Positions 59,074-64,000 of a DNA stretch of 64,000 bases are shown here, in pieces. The translations under genes were made by a program, and so were the position numbers. Location of the stretch: contig CATINC010000004.1 of assembly GCA_949524905.1 (NCBI GenBank), forward strand, positions 239,840 through 303,839. The letters are read 5' to 3'. Under the pieces are notes generated by a model. It was given only the letters and a program-made list of their open reading frames with translations, was not told the DNA's origin and searched no databases. Position 1 is the stretch's first letter; the number at the start of each line of letters is the position of its first letter. This DNA comes from Opitutia bacterium UBA7350 (lineage in GTDB: Bacteria; Verrucomicrobiota; Verrucomicrobiia; Opitutales; Coraliomargaritaceae).

Positions 59074-60279
59074 ATGACCCAGGATCCCACCCCAGCGCTT
59101 AACGAGAGTCGACTAGCCGCACTCAAAGCTATTCCCATAAATGAGGCTCCATCCCCATCTTATGTTATTCATGAAGAACGACTTATCGATAATGCTCAGA
59201 TCCTCCAAGACTTTGCATCCCGATCCGGCGCAAAGGTTCTACTCGCCCTGAAAGGCTTCGCTTGCCACCATTATTTCCGCAAAATAGGACCTTATCTAAG
59301 CGGAACTACTTCCAGCGGACTGCATGAGGCACTTCTAGCGAAAGATAGCTTTGGTAAAGAAATTCACGTTTACTGCCCAGCTTACAAAGATTCAGAATTA
59401 GAGACGCTCAACGAATTTGCCCACAGCCTCATTTTTAATTCTCCTAGCCAATTACAACGAGCGCTTGAGCGGCTTCCTGAGCAAGGCCCTACGCTTGGTC
59501 TTCGCGTTAATCCAGAATGCTCGACTGGGGATACCCCTCTCTACGATGCCAGCGCAAGGGGTTCTCGCCTGGGAACAACCCGTGCCGTTTTTGACGCTGC
59601 CTGCAAATCAAGCGATCGGGATTTAATTGCCACCCTAGAAGGCTTGCACTTCCACACCCTATGTGAACAGGACGCCGATGCTCTAGAAATAACCGTTCAT
59701 GCCTTTGAGGAAAAATTTGGTGATCTTTTGCCAAAAATGAAATGGGTAAACTTTGGGGGTGGTCACCACTTCACTCGCCCAAATTACGACCTCGAGCGTG
59801 CCATCCAGGTTGTTAAAAATTTTAAATCCCGCCACGACCTCGAGGTGTATCTTGAACCTGGAGAAGCAGTTGCCCTACACAGCGGTATCCTCATATCTAC
59901 AATCCTTGACCTTCATCAAAGCGGCGACACCCAAATTGCTATTCTTGATACCTCTGCAACCTGCCATATGCCGGATGTCCTGGAAATGCCTTATCGTCCC
60001 AATATCCTCGGTGCAAATGATGGAGTGGATCATCCGTATCGTTACCGTATAGGTGGACTTTCTTGCCTCGCTGGTGACGTGATTGGAGATTATGGATTTC
60101 CTGAACCACTCAGAATTGGTCAGCGTTTGGTTTTTTTAGACATGGCACATTATACTATGGTGAAAACCAGCACCTTCAATGGCGTGCCTTTGCCCGCAAT
60201 CTGCAATTACAACGCCATTGATGGCCTGCAAATTATTCGTGAATTTGACTATTCTGATTTTCGAAATCGTCTTTCTTAG
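59074..60279 (+). CDS. nspC: Carboxynorspermidine/carboxyspermidine decarboxylase
   Basis: PLP enzyme of the alternative polyamine pathway that makes spermidine or norspermidine from carboxy precursors. The PLP lysine is K60 in LLALKGFACHHYF; other family features are SSGLHEALL, GLRVNPE, GLHFHTLCEQ, NFGGGHHFTR, YLEPGEAVA and the Cys in GGLSCLAGDVIGD. 401 residues from ATG 59074, preferred over TTG 59050. No carboxynorspermidine dehydrogenase is adjacent. Confidence 0.95.
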   Translation: MTQDPTPALNESRLAALKAIPINEAPSPSYVIHEERLIDNAQILQDFASRSGAKVLLALKGFACHHYFRKIGPYLSGTTSSGLHEALLAKDSFGKEIHVYCPAYKDSELETLNEFAHSLIFNSPSQLQRALERLPEQGPTLGLRVNPECSTGDTPLYDASARGSRLGTTRAVFDAACKSSDRDLIATLEGLHFHTLCEQDADALEITVHAFEEKFGDLLPKMKWVNFGGGHHFTRPNYDLERAIQVVKNFKSRHDLEVYLEPGEAVALHSGILISTILDLHQSGDTQIAILDTSATCHMPDVLEMPYRPNILGANDGVDHPYRYRIGGLSCLAGDVIGDYGFPEPLRIGQRLVFLDMAHYTMVKTSTFNGVPLPAICNYNAIDGLQIIREFDYSDFRNRLS

Positions 60280-60740
60280 CCCTCGCCTGCACGACAGATA
60301 GCTTTAAATTCTGCCTCCGTCACTGGAGTAATTGATAATCGGTTGCCGCGTTGTAATACTCGCATCTCCTTTAGTTCAGGCATTGTTTTCATCGCATCTA
60401 AAGAAACCATCTGGGGAAAAGTCGAATGATAGCAAACATCCACTAAAATCCAGCGAGGCTCTGCCTGCTTACTCTTAGCGTCATAATAGTTCGACCTTTT
60501 ATCAAAGGCAGTTGGGTCAGGATACGGCTCACTGGCAACTTCCGCTAAACCGACAATCCCAGGCGGCTTGGTGTTGGAATGATAAAAGAGGATACCATCT
60601 CCCAGTTGCATATCGTCCCGCATGAAATTTCGTGCCTGATAATTACGAACTCCATCCCAAGGTTCACGCTGTTTAGGGCGTGCCTTTAAATCAGCCAGTG
60701 AAAAAACATCCGGCTCTGATTTCATTAACCAGTAACGCAT
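60276..60740 (-). CDS. EVE domain protein
   Basis: A 154-residue PUA-like EVE domain protein. Typical segments: RYWLMKSEPDVFSLADL, W-DGVRNYQARNFMRDDM, GDGILFYHSNTKPPGIVG and a C-terminal LQRGNRLSITPVTEAEF. EVE proteins are thought to read modified bases in nucleic acids; the ligand here is unknown. It overlaps the convergent nspC by four bases and lies five bases after parB. Confidence 0.92.
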   Translation of the reverse strand: MRYWLMKSEPDVFSLADLKARPKQREPWDGVRNYQARNFMRDDMQLGDGILFYHSNTKPPGIVGLAEVASEPYPDPTAFDKRSNYYDAKSKQAEPRWILVDVCYHSTFPQMVSLDAMKTMPELKEMRVLQRGNRLSITPVTEAEFKAICRAGEG

Positions 60741-60745
60741 AATAT

Positions 60746-61723
60746 TTAAACCTTCAATCCAAGCTGCTCAAGGATTCGATCCAAGTCGTCATTACCGAGA
60801 TATTCGATGGTCAACTTCCCACGTTTAGTGCCGTGCTGCACCTTGACGTTTGCATTTAAGTGCTCCTTTAATCGTTTCTCAAGGTCACGGATAGCAGCAA
60901 GTTCTGCAGAACTCAATTTAACACCCTTAATTCCACTTACCCTTGTCTTCTTTTTCAGACGGCGCACTTCTTCTTCCGCTTCACGGACGCTCATTCCAGT
61001 CTCGATCACACGGCGCGCCAGCAAACTTCTTTGAGCGGCATCTTCGACCCCAAGTAAAACTTTTGCGTGTCCCGTTGAGAGTAAGCGACGTCCCAGAAAA
61101 CCCTGAATCTCGCTACTAAGGGTTAAAAGACGTAAGGCATTTGCAATCGCCGCCCGGCTCTTTCCAACCTGTTTTGCCGTGGCTTCTTGTGTGAGCCCAA
61201 AATCGCGAATCAAGCTGGCATACGCACTGGCTTCATCTATGGGATTCAAATTCTCACGCTGGACATTCTCAATCAAGGCAAGCGCTGCCGATGAAGCATC
61301 ATTTACTTCCATTACCCTTGCCGGTATCTTTGAGCGCTTGAGAGATTCAAAGGCCCTTAAACGGCGTTCCCCGGCAATCAGTTCAAAACCAGATCCCTTG
61401 GGGCGCACGACGATGGGTTGAATTAAGCCTTCTGAACGAATGCTTTGGGCCAGATCTTCGATCTGTGGCTGACTGATTTCCCGACGTGGTTGGTGCGGAT
61501 TTGGAACAATCTGGCTGAGTTTGATTTCCTCAAAGCCAGAACCTTTTTTAACAACACTTGGCTTTACCTCTTTAGCTTTGCCAGAGGGCGCATTTTTTCC
61601 GGTCTCCCCGGCAGGCTGAGATTTGGTGCCGGGCTTCGAAGTTTCAGATTTAGGAGCAGCGGTTCCGGCTCCTGCTATTAAACCGCCAAGTCCGCGGCCG
61701 AGTCTACTTTTGTTACTGGACAT
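60746..61723 (-). CDS. parB: Chromosome-partitioning protein ParB
   Basis: Centromere-binding CTPase of chromosome segregation. The N-terminal 85 residues are basic and low complexity. The ParB/Sulfiredoxin domain has QIVPNPHQPR, LAQSIRSEGLIQPIVVRP and GERRLRAFESLK. The helix-turn-helix domain (about 170-240) has AYASLIRDFGLTQEATAKQVGKSR, and a C-terminal dimerisation domain follows. The 325-residue length is normal. No parA lies next to it. Start overlaps the LysM gene stop (TAATG). Confidence 0.94.
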   Translation of the reverse strand: MSSNKSRLGRGLGGLIAGAGTAAPKSETSKPGTKSQPAGETGKNAPSGKAKEVKPSVVKKGSGFEEIKLSQIVPNPHQPRREISQPQIEDLAQSIRSEGLIQPIVVRPKGSGFELIAGERRLRAFESLKRSKIPARVMEVNDASSAALALIENVQRENLNPIDEASAYASLIRDFGLTQEATAKQVGKSRAAIANALRLLTLSSEIQGFLGRRLLSTGHAKVLLGVEDAAQRSLLARRVIETGMSVREAEEEVRRLKKKTRVSGIKGVKLSSAELAAIRDLEKRLKEHLNANVKVQHGTKRGKLTIEYLGNDDLDRILEQLGLKV

Positions 61724-62325
61724 TAGGGTTGGGCTATCGGGATAAAAATAGACTGCCCCACTCGCAAATCGCGCGATGGGTTTTCTATTTTGTTGGCATT
61801 TTGAATATCTTTGATGGTCGAGTCATGCTCGCGTGCAATCTTAGTGAGTGTATCACCGGAGCGCACCGTGTAGGTCACGCCCGTCTGGGGATAATCTTCA
61901 GTAAAACGTACCGGTTTTTTAATATTTGGCTGACGGCTCACTGCTTTAGAAACGCTTTCAAGAGCAGTTTGCATCTGATTCGCAAGGGATTCCATCTGGC
62001 GCGTCACCTTAAGCATTATAGCTTGCTCCATTAGTTTGTCAGCTTGTTCAAATTCGCGTTGCAGGTTTTGCAGCGAAGCTACAATTTGCGCAATTTGTTG
62101 CTGAGTTGAAGCGGCATTCAATGCGGACCTTAGACTTTCATTTTCGCGGCGCAATTGCTCAACTTCTAAAAGCAAAGCCCGAACCTCTCGCTGCACACTG
62201 GCCATGTCTTGCTTAAGATCTGCAACCGCCACTCGAACCGAATCCGCAGCCTCCATCGGTTGCAGCGCCAGAGACGAGCTTAAACTCGTCACTACTAGCA
62301 CACTTAAGTAAAATCGACCCTTCAT
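61723..62325 (-). CDS. LysM-domain protein with coiled coil
   Basis: A 200-residue exported protein: signal peptide (MKGRFYLSVLVVTSLSSSLA, cleavage about residue 27), a long heptad-rich coiled coil (about 35-130), a short linker and one LysM domain (about 150-196, YTVRSGDTLTKIAREH, IQNANKI, LRVGQSIFIP). It should bind peptidoglycan in the periplasm. It is coupled to parB by TAATG, an unusual pairing of envelope and chromosome-segregation genes. Confidence 0.87.
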   Translation of the reverse strand: MKGRFYLSVLVVTSLSSSLALQPMEAADSVRVAVADLKQDMASVQREVRALLLEVEQLRRENESLRSALNAASTQQQIAQIVASLQNLQREFEQADKLMEQAIMLKVTRQMESLANQMQTALESVSKAVSRQPNIKKPVRFTEDYPQTGVTYTVRSGDTLTKIAREHDSTIKDIQNANKIENPSRDLRVGQSIFIPIAQP

Positions 62326-62422
62326 ACCTCTAAGATTTATTAAGCGAGCCGAATGTCAAAGCCAGAAAACACTTCCGACTTGTGTATTGCCCTCAATCCC
62401 ATCCAAGCCTTACCGTTAAAGC

Positions 62423-63253
62423 ATGCCAAGCGAACACGCCTACTGGATTCATGATCTCAGCCCCTTCCTTTTACCTTTTCCAGATAACCCATTGGGTATT
62501 GAGGGCATTCGGTATTATGGCTTGTCCTATTTAATCGGTTTTCTGGGAGCTTGGATTTTACTGCGCTCTTACAACACCCACAATCGCTTTTCTATTGATG
62601 CTGATACGCGCAGTTCACTGATGACATACCTCATTTTGGGCGTATTGCTGGGCGGTCGATTAGGTTACCTCCTTTTATATGATTTAGCTGCCTTTGCTGC
62701 CAATCCTTTGATTTTTTTCCGAGTTGATCAAGGTGGTATGGCGAGCCATGGAGGCATCTTGGGCGTATTCATTGCCCTCTTGTTTTTTGCACGAAAACGC
62801 TACTCTATCTTTGAACTAGGCGATGTTATCGTCACTTTAGCACCACTGGGTCTCTTTTTTGGGCGCATCGCTAATTTTATTAACGGCGAACTCTGGGGAC
62901 GGGTAAGCTATATGAGTTGGGCCGTTATATTCCCGGCAAGCCCTCAGGTTTATCAGCCAGCTAAAGGTATCTTTGCACCCGAGCCACGGCATCCTTCCCA
63001 GCTCTACCAAGCACTTCTGGAAGGCGCCCTACTTTTTGCCTTCCTACAATGGCGCTTTTGGAAAAAACGCCCTCCGGTGGGTCAAATCAGTGGGGAATTT
63101 CTATTGGGCTATGGCATGCTGAGAATTCTCGGAGAATTTTTTCGAGAACCTGATGCGAGCCTACTCCTTGGAATGAGCCGTGGGCAGTTCTACTCAATCT
63201 TTATGGTACTCGTTGGCATTTTGCTCATTGGCTATGCTCGTCGTCGGCAGTAA
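62423..63253 (+). CDS. lgt: Prolipoprotein diacylglyceryl transferase
   Basis: Integral membrane enzyme attaching diacylglycerol to lipoprotein cysteines. The 276-residue chain has about seven hydrophobic helices and the family signatures: YYGLSYLIGFLGAW, GVLLGGRLGYLLLYD, DQGGMASHGGILG, GRIANFINGELWGR with the conserved Arg and Asn, and RHPSQLYQALLEG. Divergent from the LysM gene; convergent with glgC. Confidence 0.96.
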   Translation: MPSEHAYWIHDLSPFLLPFPDNPLGIEGIRYYGLSYLIGFLGAWILLRSYNTHNRFSIDADTRSSLMTYLILGVLLGGRLGYLLLYDLAAFAANPLIFFRVDQGGMASHGGILGVFIALLFFARKRYSIFELGDVIVTLAPLGLFFGRIANFINGELWGRVSYMSWAVIFPASPQVYQPAKGIFAPEPRHPSQLYQALLEGALLFAFLQWRFWKKRPPVGQISGEFLLGYGMLRILGEFFREPDASLLLGMSRGQFYSIFMVLVGILLIGYARRRQ

Positions 63254-63289
63254 AGCCACAAAAGCACCAAAGCGGCCCTCTCACCAAAT

Positions 63290-64000
63290 CTAAGCTTTCA
63301 TCACGAAACCATCGGGTACAATCACGTCCTTACACACGACCATTACACCGTCGCGTATTGCGATATCCACCCCTTCGCCAAATTTATCCGGCAAACCTTC
63401 GGGATCTAAGATAACATTATTCCCAATACGAACATTCTTATCGATGATCGCATTTTTGATGTGGCAATTCTTTCCCACGCCAGTGTCCGGACGTCCTAAT
63501 TTACGATTTTCTGCCATATCATCTAAGGATTCGTAAACATCTGCCCCCATCATGACAATATTCTCAAGCGTTGAATCCGCTTGCACTACCGAGCGCACCC
63601 CAAGCGTGCATCGGTTTAAACGCGCGCTGGATACAATGGAGCCATCCCCAATGACCGCACGCTCAATAAAAGAACCATTTATTTTACTTGCTGGCAAATA
63701 ACGCGCTCGAGTGTAAATCCGTGCTTCCTCATCAAAAAAGTTAAAAGGAGGCACTTCTTCCGTCAGTCTCAGATTAGCATCAAAAAAAGCCTTCACCGTT
63801 CCGATGTCCTCCCAGTAATCATCAAAGATATAGCTCTGCATCTTCACTTTACCCAGTAATCCAGGGATGATCTCCTTACCGAAATCAGTCGTATCTGAAT
63901 CCAAAGCAGCTTTGAGGGTTTTTGCGTTAAACACGTAAATCCCCATCGAGGCTAAGCAGTAATCCGCATCGCCAGGATTTGACATACGCTTCAGCACGCT
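63290..64000 (-). CDS. glgC: Glucose-1-phosphate adenylyltransferase, C-terminal part
   Basis: The gene enters from the right edge; only the last 237 or so codons are present. It makes ADP-glucose for glycogen synthesis. Visible are the end of the nucleotidyltransferase domain (ASMGIYVFNAKTLKAAL, DFGKEIIPGLL, IFDDYWEDIGTVKAFFDAN) and the left-handed beta-helix (SKINGSFIERAVIGDGS, NCHIKNAIIDKNVRIGNNVIL, KDVIVPDGF). The frame is open to position 64000, so the ATG at 63997 is internal. Confidence 0.95.
   Translation of the reverse strand, partial: SVLKRMSNPGDADYCLASMGIYVFNAKTLKAALDSDTTDFGKEIIPGLLGKVKMQSYIFDDYWEDIGTVKAFFDANLRLTEEVPPFNFFDEEARIYTRARYLPASKINGSFIERAVIGDGSIVSSARLNRCTLGVRSVVQADSTLENIVMMGADVYESLDDMAENRKLGRPDTGVGKNCHIKNAIIDKNVRIGNNVILDPEGLPDKFGEGVDIAIRDGVMVVCKDVIVPDGFVMKA

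Overview
The window reads as a stretch of a moderate-GC, Gram-negative bacterial chromosome. The mix of genes points to Verrucomicrobiota, probably the Opitutales/Puniceicoccales side. The basis is an outer-membrane biogenesis set (SurA-like, Skp, BamA, LpxD, HtrA), a short zinc-less MetRS, a long Bacteroidota/Verrucomicrobia-style amidophosphoribosyltransferase, a protein built of W..(D/N)DP..A repeats, and start codons that mostly lack a Shine-Dalgarno sequence. The taxonomic call is inference. Almost everything is housekeeping, densely packed, with many 1-8 base overlaps between consecutive genes.

Layout. 1-9.1 kb: a cysteine-rich unknown gene (runs off the left edge), metG, rph, a small EF-hand protein, an ABC-F ATPase, a repeat protein and a PIN-PhoH ATPase. 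9.2-14.1 kb: an overlapping rnc-mfd-surA-like operon with strongly C-ending codons. 14.1-16 kb is the most irregular part: the 3' remnant of a type I restriction hsdR gene, a PH-domain membrane protein, a thioesterase, then three tandem 62-bp hairpin repeats that run directly into tRNA-Leu(CAG) and share its first bases. 16-19.1 kb: a gamma-carbonic-anhydrase-like protein and a ferrous-iron operon, feoA-feoB plus a 45-residue FeoB-associated Cys-rich protein, behind a possible Fur box. 19.1-25 kb: peptidases M20 and M48, purH, purF. 25.1-34.9 kb: beta-CASP nuclease, typA, an orphan ribbon-helix-helix protein, tlyA, nadK, cca, 3-methyladenine glycosylase, a dtd gene interrupted by one in-frame TGA, a PAS-RsbU phosphatase, rsmE.

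35-39.7 kb: a Fur-family regulator with sufC, sufB, sufD and sufT, preceded by a near-perfect 7-1-7 Fur-type box; no SufS or SufE/U is present. 39.8-48.1 kb: ppdK, a DUF502 membrane protein, a RecO-like protein, tgt (lacking two of its usual zinc cysteines), ribH-nusB, ftsY, aroB. 48.1-58.9 kb is one long leftward block: rplY, pth, rpsF, ssb, rplI, dnaB, bamA, skp, lpxD, prs and htrA, broken by terminators after skp and after prs. 59-64 kb: nspC, an EVE-domain protein, parB, a LysM coiled-coil protein, lgt and the C-terminal part of glgC (runs off the right edge).

The most unusual points are the hairpin array fused to the tRNA-Leu 5' end, the TGA-split dtd, the paired iron-box candidates in front of the suf and feo operons, the zinc-site-depleted Tgt and the hsdR fossil. 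No CRISPR array, insertion sequence, rRNA or prophage was seen.
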